42,626 nucleotides of DNA, from the NCBI GenBank assembly GCA_945881915.1, contig CAMCVW010000030.1, positions 1 through 42,626 on the forward strand. Direction: 5' to 3'. The translations under genes and the position numbers were made by a program. The first letter of the stretch is position 1. Each line of letters starts with the position of its first letter. Positions 17,019 to 25,172 of the stretch are shown here, in pieces. Below the pieces are notes generated by a model that was not told the origin of the DNA, did not search any database, and saw nothing but the letters and a program-made list of their open reading frames with translations. The DNA is from Thermoflexus hugenholtzii JAD2. Its GTDB lineage: Bacteria > Chloroflexota > Chloroflexia > Chloroflexales > Roseiflexaceae.

Positions 17019-18044
17019 ATGGCTCAGGGTTACCGCGTCGTTATGCCCAAAGAATACACCGTCGAAATCCAAGAATTCCGCATCCCCGATGTCGGTCCCG
17101 ACCAAGTGTTGGTGCAGACCGAAGCCTCCGGCATCAGTGCCGGCACCGAGTTGGCGATCTACACGGGCATTCATCAGTGGCTCAAAGACCCCACCAACAC
17201 ATGGGCCAAGTTCCCGTTCATCCCCGGCTATAGCTCAGTGGGTCGGATCATCGCGGTCGGCAAAAACGTCACCCGCTATCGCGAAGGACAGCGTGTCTTT
17301 GGTCCTGGTCGGCACGAGAGTCACGCCGTCATCGACGTCCATGGCGAAACAGAACTCTTCCCCATTGCCGACCACGTCCCTTCCCCACAAGCGGCCATGC
17401 TGTCGTTGGCGCGATTCCCATTCACATCACTCGTCCAATCACAACGCATCCTGGGGCAAGCAGTCGTCATCCTCGGTATGGGCATGATTGGTCAGATTGC
17501 CACGCGCTTGTTCGCTGCATCGGGTGCCTACCCGATTATAGGGGTGGACAGCTTCGCCCAGCGGCGCAAATGGGCTGAGCAGGTCTATGGCGTTCGTACC
17601 ATCGATCCCAGCAACGGCGATGCGCCGGCGCAGCTCCAAGCGCTGTTGGGTCGCAAGGCCGATGTCGTCGTCGACGCAACCGGAGTGCCTGCAGCCCTCC
17701 AAGATGCCCTCAAACTCGTCGCTGATGGCGGTCAAGTCGTGTTGGTGGGCAGCCCGCGCGGGATTATTCAAAACTTCGACTCCTACTGGGATCTGCATGG
17801 TCGATCGGTCACCGTCACCGGGGCGCACGGCAGTGCAATTGGTGGGAGCGTGCGCGAGCACTTCCCGTTCACCCGTGACCGTGCATTACCGTTGATTGCG
17901 CACTATGCCGAAAGCGGCAAAATCGACTTGTCCAACATGCTCACCCATCACGTCCACGCCAGCCAAGCGCACGAAATGTACGACGGATTGTTGCATCACC
18001 GCAACGAATACTTGGCGGTGACGTTGCATTGGGATGCGGTGTAA
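17019..18044 (+). CDS. Zinc-type medium-chain dehydrogenase lacking the structural zinc lobe
   Basis: The 341-residue MDR protein has a GroES-like N-terminal domain with SGISAGTELAIY and FIPGYSSVGRI. Its nucleotide-binding domain contains ILGMGMIGQIATRL (about 150-163) and VVVDATGVP. The Cys-x2-Cys-x2-Cys cluster of the structural zinc is absent, and the catalytic Cys position is replaced (ISAGTE). This resembles the BchC-like and inositol or sugar dehydrogenase-like branch. AAGGAGG (17006-17012) precedes ATG 17019. It is the fourth gene of the operon. Substrate unknown. Confidence 0.85.
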   Translation: MAQGYRVVMPKEYTVEIQEFRIPDVGPDQVLVQTEASGISAGTELAIYTGIHQWLKDPTNTWAKFPFIPGYSSVGRIIAVGKNVTRYREGQRVFGPGRHESHAVIDVHGETELFPIADHVPSPQAAMLSLARFPFTSLVQSQRILGQAVVILGMGMIGQIATRLFAASGAYPIIGVDSFAQRRKWAEQVYGVRTIDPSNGDAPAQLQALLGRKADVVVDATGVPAALQDALKLVADGGQVVLVGSPRGIIQNFDSYWDLHGRSVTVTGAHGSAIGGSVREHFPFTRDRALPLIAHYAESGKIDLSNMLTHHVHASQAHEMYDGLLHHRNEYLAVTLHWDAV

Positions 18045-18046
18045 TC

Positions 18047-18760
18047 ATGACATACGTGGTACTTATTTCGGGCGCAGGCAGTGGGATTGGGGCAGCCACG
18101 GCGATGCGCTTTGCCGCTGCCGGTTCGACCGTCGTGTTGCTCGGACGGCGTGTCGAAGCCCTGAAAGAAACCGCCGTGCAGTGCCACGAACGTGCCGTAA
18201 TACTGCCCTGTGATGTCACCGATCCCGTCGCGGTACGTGCAGCAGTTGCACATGTGGAGTTCCGTTATGGGCACATCGATGTGCTCGTCAGCGCCGCCGG
18301 CACAAATCTGCCTGCCCGCACGGTGCCCGAACTCACCGCGGCGTCGTGGCAAATGATGCTCGATGCCAACTTGACCGGTGCCTTCCACCTCATGACCGCC
18401 TGTGCGCAATTGGTGCGCAATGCCAGAGGCGTCGTCATCGCCATCGGCTCGACGTCTGTGCCGCGTCCCAGTGCGCTCGGTGGTGCAGCCTATAATGCCG
18501 CCAAAAGCGGATTGTCGGCGTTCGTGCGTACCATGGCCCAAGAGGAAGCCGCCCACGGCGTGCGCATGACGATGCTCCAACCCGGCGAGGTCGATACCCC
18601 ACTCATCGACAAAAGACCCGCACCTGTCAGCGCCGAACGGCGTGCCACCATGCTCCAATCCGATGATGTGGCGCTGACGATTCAATTCATTGCCAGCCTG
18701 CCCGCTCGCGCGCATATCCCCGAAATGATTCTCACCCCGAGTGCAAATCCGTTTGTCTAA
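18047..18760 (+). CDS. Short-chain dehydrogenase/reductase
   Basis: The 237-residue SDR starts 2 bp after the previous stop codon. It has SGAGSGIG (8-15), SAAG at 82-85, a GSTSVP serine near 135-137, and Tyr149/Lys153 in YNAAKSG. MLQPGEVDTPL is the usual PG motif. The C-terminus is short and lacks the VDGG end. It closes the operon begun at 14125, so two SDRs and two MDRs flank one isomerase-like protein, a set suited to stepwise oxidation or epimerisation of a sugar or polyol. The SD sequence is weak, implying translational coupling. Confidence 0.88.
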   Translation: MTYVVLISGAGSGIGAATAMRFAAAGSTVVLLGRRVEALKETAVQCHERAVILPCDVTDPVAVRAAVAHVEFRYGHIDVLVSAAGTNLPARTVPELTAASWQMMLDANLTGAFHLMTACAQLVRNARGVVIAIGSTSVPRPSALGGAAYNAAKSGLSAFVRTMAQEEAAHGVRMTMLQPGEVDTPLIDKRPAPVSAERRATMLQSDDVALTIQFIASLPARAHIPEMILTPSANPFV

Positions 18761-18781
18761 TTGTCGACAGTAGGGGCGTTT

Positions 18782-18826
18782 CACGCAGAGTCGCAAAGAC
18801 GCAGAGAAACACGCAGAGACACAGAG
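18782..18826. repeat. ACGCAGAGA-type dispersed repeat
   Basis: About five imperfect 9-bp units (ACGCAGAGT, CGCAAAGACGCAGAGAAAC, ACGCAGAGA, CACAGAG) follow the last gene of the operon. Repeats of this wording are widespread in intergenic DNA of several bacterial phyla. I see no gene in 18761-19202, which holds this repeat, a minus-strand terminator and the large heptamer array. Confidence 0.7.
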
Positions 18827-18885
18827 CAGGTGAAGTACCTGATTCTCGTGCTGTGCGTGTGTTTTTGGTGAGGATTGTCTAGAGC

Positions 18886-18927
18886 AAAAAAATGTGGCAG
18901 AGCGGATTTGCATCCATCCCTACCACA
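18886..18927 (-). terminator. Terminator of the aldo/keto reductase, beyond its heptamer array
   Basis: Read on the minus strand, TGTGGTAG pairs with CTGCCACA (18920-18927 with 18893-18900, one G-T pair). An inner GGAT-GCAA-ATCC hairpin lies between, and TTTTTTT follows the stem (18892-18886). The distance to the stop codon is about 275 bp and is filled by the array. Confidence 0.65.
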
Positions 18928-18928
18928 A

Positions 18929-19202
18929 CACACTACTCACTACTCACTGCTACCTGATACCTGCTACCTGCTACCTGCTACCTGCTACCTGCTACCTGCT
19001 ACCTGCTACCTGCTACCTGCTACCTGCTACCTGCTACCTGCTACCTGCTACCTGATACCTGCTACCTGCTACCTGCTACCTGCTACCTGATACCTGCTAC
19101 CTGATACCTGCTACCTGATACCTGCTACCTGCTACCTGATACCTGCTACCTGATACCTGATACCTGATACCTGCTACCTGCTACCTGATACCTGATACCT
19201 GC
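18929..19202. repeat. Large heptamer array (CCTGCTA/CCTGATA)
   Basis: About 37 tandem 7-mers: ACTACTC units at the left edge pass into CCTGCTA and CCTGATA units in irregular order, ending directly at the stop codon (TTA, 19203-19205) of the minus-strand aldo/keto reductase. On that gene's strand the units read AGGTAGC and AGGTATC. Units are nearly perfect at the gene side and more diverged at the far side. A plus-strand open frame through it encodes only CYLLPAT repeats and is an artefact of the 7-bp period. Confidence 0.95.
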
Positions 19203-20213
19203 TTATCGTCGTGCAACGGCGATATCACGCTCGCGGGGCAGATCAAACCAAACGTTGTTACAAACTGCCATTGCATCGGCGTCCAGCACGAGGTTCAGAC
19301 CCGACAAAGAGTCCGCAAGTTGCTCGGGGCGACTCGCCCCGATGATGGGGGCAGTGATGCCTTCTTGGGCGCGCACCCACGCCAATGCAGCGTGCGTCAA
19401 CGAGATACCACGGCCGGCGAAGTATGTCTGTAATTCTGCGACGGTGTTGTGTACTTCGTCGTTCCAATACCGTTTGCGGTAGAGTTCCCCAGCGCCGGTC
19501 AGATTGAAGCGCGTGCCGGGTTGAAGCGTCCGTTGTGCGGTATACCGACCGGTCAACATGCCGCCGGCGAGGGGATTGTACGGAATGACGCCCAGACCGT
19601 ATGCTTTGGCGACCGGCAGGATTTCGTCCTCGATCATGCGGAACAGCATGTTGTAGCGTGGCTGGAGCGACACGAAGCTGCTCAGATGGCGTGCATCGCT
19701 GGTCCACAGCGCCTGCATAATCTGCATCGCCGAAAAGTTGGAACAGCCGATATAGCGCACTTTGCCCACACGTACCAAATCCGTCAACGCTTCGAGCGTC
19801 TCGGCAATCGGCGTCTCGGGGTCAGGCGAATGTACCTGGTAGAGATCAATATAGTCGACCCCGAGGCGAGTCAGGCTCGCGTCACAGGCTGCCATGATGT
19901 GCTTGCGCGACAATCCTTCGTTGTTCGAACCGGGAGCCATGGCACCGCGACATTTGGTAGCCAGGACGAGGTCATGGCGATTTTTGCGGGCTTTGAGCCA
20001 CGAGCCAATGAAAACCTCGGTGCGGCCGGCACTACTGAAATCGCCACCGAGCGGGTAGACATCAGCGGTATCGATAAAGGTAATGCCGTTGGCGATTGCC
20101 GTATCGAGAATAGCGTGTGCAGTAGCTTCGTCGGCTTGGTTGCCGAAGGTCATCGTTCCGAGGCACACCTCACTCACGTGCAATCCCGTCCGGCCGAGTC
20201 TTTTCGTTTGCAT
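19203..20213 (-). CDS. Aldo/keto reductase
   Basis: The 336-residue NAD(P)H-dependent oxidoreductase has the full catalytic tetrad: Asp48 and Tyr53 (FIDTADVY), Lys87 (LATKC) and His128 (YQVHSPD). GCSNFSAMQI and the C-terminal IIGASRPEQL cofactor motif are also present. The family reduces aldehydes and ketones or oxidises sugars; YajO and tas-like proteins are the nearest class by eye. GGAAT precedes ATG 20213 with weak SD character. The stop codon abuts the largest heptamer array of the window, and the terminator lies beyond the array. Confidence 0.93.
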   Translation of the reverse strand: MQTKRLGRTGLHVSEVCLGTMTFGNQADEATAHAILDTAIANGITFIDTADVYPLGGDFSSAGRTEVFIGSWLKARKNRHDLVLATKCRGAMAPGSNNEGLSRKHIMAACDASLTRLGVDYIDLYQVHSPDPETPIAETLEALTDLVRVGKVRYIGCSNFSAMQIMQALWTSDARHLSSFVSLQPRYNMLFRMIEDEILPVAKAYGLGVIPYNPLAGGMLTGRYTAQRTLQPGTRFNLTGAGELYRKRYWNDEVHNTVAELQTYFAGRGISLTHAALAWVRAQEGITAPIIGASRPEQLADSLSGLNLVLDADAMAVCNNVWFDLPRERDIAVARR

Positions 20214-20277
20214 AGTGATTCCTTATCGGGTCAGTGGATAGGACGAGTGTACAACAGATTGGGTGTTTTGGGGCAAC

Positions 20278-20313
20278 AAAAAACGAGCGGAGGCGCACCC
20301 TGGCCTCCGCTCG
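20278..20313 (-). terminator. Terminator of the RRM protein gene
   Basis: An 11-bp perfect stem, CGAGCGGAGGC (20284-20294) with GCCTCCGCTCG (20303-20313), has an 8-nt loop. On the minus strand it is followed by TTTTTT (20283-20278). Confidence 0.9.
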
Positions 20314-20329
20314 TGTGATGAATTATGGT

Positions 20330-20629
20330 TTAGTAGCGGTTGTCGTCGCGTGGTCCGCGGCGAGGAGCGCCTGCACCGAAACCGGGCTTTTCGTCCGATT
20401 CGTTGACGCGCAACTGACGACCGGCAGTTTCGAGGCCATTGGTGGCCGAAATTACTTCTTCGACGTTGTCGACTTCCATCTCGACGAAGCCAAACCCACG
20501 TGAACGCTGGGTATCACGGTCGATGACGACTCGGGCACTGACAACTTCACCGTGATCGGCGAATGTGTTGCCCAAATCTTCACTCGTCATACGCCATGGC
20601 AAATTACCAACAAAAAGCTTGACACGCAT
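20330..20629 (-). CDS. RRM-domain RNA-binding protein
   Basis: The 99-residue protein is a single RNA recognition motif. RNP2 is LFVGNLPW (residues about 5-12) and RNP1 is RGFGFVEM (about 44-51). A short Gly/Arg/Pro-rich tail (PGFGAGAPRRGPRDDNRY) resembles the glycine-rich RNA-binding proteins of cyanobacteria and Chloroflexota, which are often cold-induced. The start is ATG 20629, behind GGGAGTGG; an upstream in-frame start at 20707 reads through the leader. A long leader with a 20-bp palindrome precedes it, suggesting post-transcriptional or operator control. It has its own promoter and terminator. Confidence 0.93.
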   Translation of the reverse strand: MRVKLFVGNLPWRMTSEDLGNTFADHGEVVSARVVIDRDTQRSRGFGFVEMEVDNVEEVISATNGLETAGRQLRVNESDEKPGFGAGAPRRGPRDDNRY

Positions 20630-20665
20630 TACAATCCACTCCCTCTGCCCACCAAATTGGACATC

Positions 20666-20685
20666 GCGAAATCTATAGATTTCGC
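20666..20685. promoter_or_regulatory. Perfect 20-bp palindrome in the RRM gene leader
   Basis: GCGAAATCTA is followed directly by its reverse complement TAGATTTCGC, 37 bp before the start codon. In RNA it would form a hairpin with a tight loop; in DNA it could be an operator. The rest of 20630-20994 carries the promoter below and no gene. Confidence 0.6.
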
Positions 20686-20846
20686 CTAAACCGTACCTAG
20701 TTGCCAATCCGAGGTCTCACCCCACTGCCTGACCGGTCTGCGTATCAACCTTGAACTCACATCCTGCCGGGTGCTACCGTGAACGGAAGGCGGAAGGTGG
20801 GACTTCGAAGATGCGTGTCGAAGTTCGATACGTCAATTGACACTTG

Positions 20847-20855
20847 ATTATATCA
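20847..20855 (-). promoter_or_regulatory. Extended -10 promoter of the RRM gene
   Basis: On the minus strand the sequence reads TGATATAAT, a perfect extended -10. A good -35 is not seen. Transcription would begin about 210 nt before the ATG, giving an unusually long leader for a 99-codon gene. Confidence 0.6.
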
Positions 20856-20994
20856 TGCTTTTGTGAGCAAGTGATGATGATGTTCACCAAAAACCCAGGT
20901 TCCCTCGCTTTTCTTTAGATATTGTAATGAATGTCCGTCGGTATACCCACTGGTGCGCCATGCTTCGTGTACGGCGCACCATGAACGTGCGTAA

Positions 20995-22353
20995 TCACGC
21001 ACCCAAACGCATCAATAACGCTGCCATGTGGCGCATCCCATTGCGAAAATCATTGATACGTATATTTTCGTTTGGTGCATGGATGCGTGAACCTGAGTAG
21101 CCGACACCCAGAGTGATAATCGGGACGCCGATATCGTGCGAAAACAGATAATTGGGACCTGATCCTCCCGACATCGGCCAAATCAACGGCTCTCGCCCGT
21201 AGACATCTATGGCAGAATCGACCAATGTCTGTACCAACGGATGATCCGAAGCGGTCCGCGCAGGCCGACCTGCGCCGACCACGGTAATCTGAATGTCTTG
21301 GAATCCATGCGTATCGAAGTGGGCGCGTAACTGTTTGACTACATCTTCGGGCTTTTGATCGGGTACCAGACGGAAGTCTACCTTGGCGCTGGCACGTGCC
21401 GGCAATACTGTCTTTTGACCAGCCCCTTGGTATCCGGAGGTAATCCCACAGATGGTGCAGGTCGGTTCAAAAATCTCGCGGCGGCGCAATTCAACGCCAG
21501 ACGCATTTTTCAAAAACATCGTGTTGCCAAACAGCTCTTGCATCTCTTCGTCGCTGTCGGGCAACGCCGCTAGGAGCTCCATGTCGCGGGCTGTTGGGGC
21601 AATCACTGATTCGTAGAAGTTCGGTAGCTGGATGCGTTCGTCTTGGTTTTTGAGGGTATTGAGCGCCCATACCAAACGCCAAGCGGCGTTGGGTAGAATC
21701 GATCCCGCGATGCCCGAATGGGTGTCGATTTTGGCCGTTTCGACCGACAATTCCAGGTAACAAATACCACGCAAGCCGAGGTAGCTAATCGGTACGCCAT
21801 CGGCATTGTGTGTGCCGAATTCCCAGACGCAGGCATCTGCCTTGAGGCGCTCGACATTGGCGTGGATAAATGGCGCGAGGTTGGGCGATGCGATTTCTTC
21901 TTCACCTTCTATCAGGAACTTGATACCCACGGGGAGTTCACCAAGCACGTGCTTGACGGCGGCGATAGCGGCTATGCGACTGACTAATTCGCCTTTGTCG
22001 TCGGCCACACCACGGGCAATCAACAGGTTATCTTTGCGCGTCATGGTGAAGGGATCGCTGTGCCACAAATCGAATGGTTCGGCGGGCTGCACATCGTAGT
22101 GGTTATAACAGAGCAGCGTTGTGTCACGCGTGCCTTTTGCCTCGGCATAGACGACGGGATTGCCGGCGGTGGGCATGATATGTGCGTCCAGGCCAACCTC
22201 GGTCAGGAGTTCGGCGACACGCGCTGCACAGGGTTCGACTCCCAAGCCTTGTGCTGCGACACTGGGAATGGCACACAATTCACCGAGCATTCCGAGGAAT
22301 CGGTCGAAGTGTTGGTCAATGTAGGTGTCAACGCGCTGCAACGGTGTCGTCAT
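20995..22353 (-). CDS. M20-family metallopeptidase (dipeptidase)
   Basis: The 452-residue enzyme is a zinc-dependent dipeptidase or carboxypeptidase of family M20. Metal-site residues are visible: His85 and Asp87 in YNHYDVQP, the bridging Asp near 118 in GVADDKG, and the general base within GEEEIAS (about 150-156). The C-terminal PMSGGSGPNYLF and GVGYSGSRIHAPNE carry the last metal ligand and substrate residues. The dimerisation insert lies near 190-320. It resembles the M20 dipeptidases annotated as beta-Ala-Xaa or cytosolic nonspecific dipeptidases. The start is ATG 22353. It diverges from the rhamnose operon and has no co-directional partner. Confidence 0.93.
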   Translation of the reverse strand: MTTPLQRVDTYIDQHFDRFLGMLGELCAIPSVAAQGLGVEPCAARVAELLTEVGLDAHIMPTAGNPVVYAEAKGTRDTTLLCYNHYDVQPAEPFDLWHSDPFTMTRKDNLLIARGVADDKGELVSRIAAIAAVKHVLGELPVGIKFLIEGEEEIASPNLAPFIHANVERLKADACVWEFGTHNADGVPISYLGLRGICYLELSVETAKIDTHSGIAGSILPNAAWRLVWALNTLKNQDERIQLPNFYESVIAPTARDMELLAALPDSDEEMQELFGNTMFLKNASGVELRRREIFEPTCTICGITSGYQGAGQKTVLPARASAKVDFRLVPDQKPEDVVKQLRAHFDTHGFQDIQITVVGAGRPARTASDHPLVQTLVDSAIDVYGREPLIWPMSGGSGPNYLFSHDIGVPIITLGVGYSGSRIHAPNENIRINDFRNGMRHMAALLMRLGA

Positions 22354-22415
22354 GTCATCTATCCTCGTCGTGCCAATCTCTTGCGATTGTACACCAGTGC
22401 GCGCTGCAAGGATGT

Positions 22416-22444
22416 TTGACGCACATAGAGCGATGTTCTACCAT
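22416..22444 (+). promoter_or_regulatory. Promoter of the rfbD-glycosyltransferase operon
   Basis: TTGACG (22416-22421) and TACCAT (22439-22444) are separated by 17 bp and lie about 36 bp before the rfbD start codon. Both match the sigma-70 consensus moderately. Confidence 0.5.
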
Positions 22445-22479
22445 AGACAGACAACAGATACACCATAGGGAGTTGGGTC

Positions 22480-23325
22480 ATGCGGATAGTTGTCACGGGG
22501 GCCAATGGACAACTCGGCCAGGCAGTCATGCGGCAATTCCATGGGCTACACGACCTCTCTGCGCTCGGGCATGCAGATATCGAGCTGTCCGAAGCACGCA
22601 CCGCCGACACTATAGCCGCACTGCGGCCACAGGCCATCATCCATGCGGGTGCTATGACCAATGTCGATGGATGTGCCCGTGACCCCGACGCCGCCTACGC
22701 AGCGAATGCGCTGGGTTCGCGCTGGGTCGCACAGGCTGCGGTACGTGCCAATGCGCGCATGATATACATCAGCACCAATGAGGTGTTCGACGGCACAGCA
22801 ACGACACCCTATGGTGAATTTGATTGTCCCAATCCCATAAATGCCTATGCACGATCCAAATATGCCGGCGAACAAGCCGCGCGAGAATTACTCGATCGCC
22901 TGTATGTGGTACGCGTTGCCTGGCTATTTGGAGGAACACGGAACTTTTTGCGTACGGTGATACGTCTGAGTAGTGAGCAGTCGTCACTGCGGATGGTCGA
23001 CGATGAAATCGGGTCACCGACACATGCCGGTGACGTGGCAGCGGCCCTCGGGCAGCTCCTCACGACCGATGCCTACGGCACGTACCATTTTGTGAATCAG
23101 GGATCATGCTCACGCTACGAATTAGCCGCTGCGACGCTCGCCGCTGCTGGTCGAAGCTCGGTCACGCTCGAGCCAATGAAGTTGGCCGAGTTCGTCCGTC
23201 CGAGTCGTGTTCCGCTCTACACCGCGCTGAATAACTATGTTGGTGCAGCGCAAGGAATCGTTTTTCGGCCCTGGCAAGACGCCGTGAATACATTCGTGCA
23301 CAGCATCATCGAGGGCCAAGCGTGA
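22480..23325 (+). CDS. rfbD: dTDP-4-dehydrorhamnose reductase
   Basis: The 281-residue protein catalyses the last step of dTDP-L-rhamnose synthesis, reducing dTDP-4-dehydrorhamnose. It begins with TGANGQLGQAV and has the AGAMTNVDGCARDPDAAYAAN block. ISTNEVFDG stands where the family usually has STDYVFDG. Tyr123/Lys127 in YARSKYAGE and VVRVAWLFGG complete the match. The Asp-Tyr to Asn-Glu change in the STDYVF motif is uncommon, so a related 4-keto-sugar reductase is possible. GGGAG precedes ATG 22480. No rfbA, B or C lies here. The next gene overlaps by 4 bp, tying it to glycosyltransferases for surface polysaccharide. Confidence 0.88.
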   Translation: MRIVVTGANGQLGQAVMRQFHGLHDLSALGHADIELSEARTADTIAALRPQAIIHAGAMTNVDGCARDPDAAYAANALGSRWVAQAAVRANARMIYISTNEVFDGTATTPYGEFDCPNPINAYARSKYAGEQAARELLDRLYVVRVAWLFGGTRNFLRTVIRLSSEQSSLRMVDDEIGSPTHAGDVAAALGQLLTTDAYGTYHFVNQGSCSRYELAAATLAAAGRSSVTLEPMKLAEFVRPSRVPLYTALNNYVGAAQGIVFRPWQDAVNTFVHSIIEGQA

Positions 23326-24260
23326 TCGATGTCATCGTGCCAAACTACAATGGTCGCCATCATTTGGAGATCTGCCTTCCCGCACTGCTTCGGCAGTCGC
23401 GGTTCGCTGATGTTCTCGTGACTGTTGTTGACGACTGCTCAACCGATGATTCTGTGGCATATGTGCGCTTCGCCTTCCCCGAGGTCTCGGTCATCAGCTT
23501 GCCCCAAAATGCCGGGTTTGTGGCTGCATGTAATACGGCAATAGCTGCGACGTCCGGCGAATTTGTGGTACTGCTCAACAACGACACCGAATGTGACGCA
23601 CATTGGTTGGCCGAACTCGTGGGGGCACTCGAATCTGCACCTGAGTACGCCTTCGCTGCGTGCAAACTGCTGTTGTTTGAGCGGCGTGATATTATTCATT
23701 CAGCCGGCGATTTCTATCGTATCGATGGAATTCCGGGCAATCGCGGCGTGTGGCAGTCCGATTCGCCCGCGTATAATGTACGCGAGGAAGTCTTTGGACC
23801 CTGCGCCGGTGCTGCTGCATACAGACGGAGCGCACTGGATTCACTCGCTGTGGATGGAGCGGTCTTCGACGCAGATTTGGGAATGTACTGCGAAGACGTA
23901 GACCTCAATCTCCGCGCACGCGTGCGCGGTCTGCGTACGCTCTATGTGCCGACTGCGGTCGTCTATCATCGCCTCAGTGCAACCGGCGGTGGCGCATTGG
24001 CGAGTTACTATTGTGGACGCAATTTTGTTTTGGTATGGATCAAAAACATCCCACCAGCGCTCTTTTGGCGCGCAATGCCGGCAATGCTATGGCAACAGGT
24101 GCTGATATTTGGTTCTGCATTGCGACATATTCGTGGGACCGCGGCGCAGGCACGGATTCGTGGTCAACTTGCGGTGTTCGCCAAACTGGGGCAGTTTGTG
24201 CGTAAACGCGCTGCGATGCCGCACACTGTGGATGCTGACCGGATGTATTTGACACACTGA
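23322..24260 (+). CDS. Family 2 glycosyltransferase (rhamnosyltransferase-like)
   Basis: The 312-residue GT-A enzyme begins with IDVIVPNYNGRHHLEICLPAL and has DDCSTDDSV, LLNNDTECD (the metal and nucleotide-sugar motif) and CEDVDLNLRARVRG, a pattern typical of rhamnosyl- and related polysaccharide glycosyltransferases. A hydrophobic stretch near 230-255 could associate with the membrane. It starts with GTG 23322 in a GTGA overlap with rfbD, so it probably transfers a rhamnose or similar deoxysugar made by that pathway. The acceptor cannot be deduced. Confidence 0.9.
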   Translation: MIDVIVPNYNGRHHLEICLPALLRQSRFADVLVTVVDDCSTDDSVAYVRFAFPEVSVISLPQNAGFVAACNTAIAATSGEFVVLLNNDTECDAHWLAELVGALESAPEYAFAACKLLLFERRDIIHSAGDFYRIDGIPGNRGVWQSDSPAYNVREEVFGPCAGAAAYRRSALDSLAVDGAVFDADLGMYCEDVDLNLRARVRGLRTLYVPTAVVYHRLSATGGGALASYYCGRNFVLVWIKNIPPALFWRAMPAMLWQQVLIFGSALRHIRGTAAQARIRGQLAVFAKLGQFVRKRAAMPHTVDADRMYLTH

Positions 24261-24301
24261 TACCGGTGTTTTCCGAGAATGTACTTCCGAGAGGATACGA
24301 T

Positions 24302-25087
24302 ATGACCACGGCGCACGCACCCTTACTCACGATTGTCATCCCAGCGTACAACGAGCAAATGCGACTGCCAGGTACACTGGCAGCCATCAAGACATATGTC
24401 GAACAGACCACATTGACGGTCGAGGTGCTGGTTGCAGACGACGGAAGCAGCGATGCAACTGCCGCTATTGTGCGTGATGCGGCGGCCAATTGGCCTGCGT
24501 TACGACTGCTAGCGCTCGATCATCGTGGCAAAGGGTTCGCGGTCCGGGCGGGAGCACTCGCCGCAGTCGGCGAATACGTCCTGCTCTGCGATGCGGATTT
24601 GGCGGTACCCATCAGCGAATGGGAACGGATTTATGCGAACTTCATCATGGGCTACGATGTGGTCATCGGCTCACGTGAGGGGCAAGGTGCGCACCGCGAA
24701 GGGGAACCGTTCCACCGGCATCTGATGGGACGTGTTTTCAATGGATTGGTACGATTGCTCGTGGTTGGGAACTTCCACGATACACAGTGCGGCTTCAAGG
24801 CATTCCGGCGTCCCGTGGCCCATGATTTGTTCCGCCGGGCACGCATCTATGGGGACGACGCCCCGGTCATCAAAGGGGCTGCGGTGACTGCTTTTGATGT
24901 CGAAATCTTGTACCTCGCAGTGATGCGTGGGTACCGCGTCTCTGAACTCCCCGTACTCTGGCACTACGGCGAAGAGACCAAAGTGGACCCCATTCGCGAT
25001 GCAGTACGGAATCTGCGCGATATTCTGCGCGTCCGCATTTTTGCCATGCAAGGCTTATACAAACGCCTCGATGACCCCCGCGTATAA
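24302..25087 (+). CDS. Family 2 glycosyltransferase (dolichyl-phosphate glucosyl/mannosyltransferase type)
   Basis: The 261-residue protein resembles the DPM1/ALG5 group that charges a polyprenyl phosphate carrier with a sugar. It has TIVIPAYNEQMRLPGTL, ADDGSSDAT, the DADL motif at CDADLAVP (about residues 98-105), VIGSREG, and DTQCGFKAFRRPVA, the last being typical of ALG5-like enzymes. No C-terminal membrane segment is seen. ATG 24302 follows GAGAGGA; an in-frame upstream GTG at 24266 lacks a site. It is the third gene of the rhamnose operon and ends at a strong terminator. Confidence 0.9.
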   Translation: MTTAHAPLLTIVIPAYNEQMRLPGTLAAIKTYVEQTTLTVEVLVADDGSSDATAAIVRDAAANWPALRLLALDHRGKGFAVRAGALAAVGEYVLLCDADLAVPISEWERIYANFIMGYDVVIGSREGQGAHREGEPFHRHLMGRVFNGLVRLLVVGNFHDTQCGFKAFRRPVAHDLFRRARIYGDDAPVIKGAAVTAFDVEILYLAVMRGYRVSELPVLWHYGEETKVDPIRDAVRNLRDILRVRIFAMQGLYKRLDDPRV

Positions 25088-25106
25088 ATTACACTGCCAT
25101 TCTGTG

Positions 25107-25145
25107 AAAAACGATAGCCCCACGGCATGCCGTGGGGCTATCGTT
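25107..25145. terminator. Bidirectional terminator between convergent genes
   Basis: A perfect 34-bp palindrome (17 + 17 bp, 25111-25127 with 25128-25144) has AAAA before it, so the minus strand ends with a run of T. It ends the minus-strand operon and probably also the glycosyltransferase operon, although the plus-strand T-run is poor. Confidence 0.85.
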
Positions 25146-25172
25146 ACGGCATGGCGTATCGATATGCGTTTT

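Noticed and set aside
18875-19090. Plus-strand ORF encoding a CYLLPAT repeat peptide
   Set aside because: It is a by-product of a 7-bp DNA repeat, which reads as a 7-residue peptide repeat in every frame. It has no ribosome-binding site and ends in the array.
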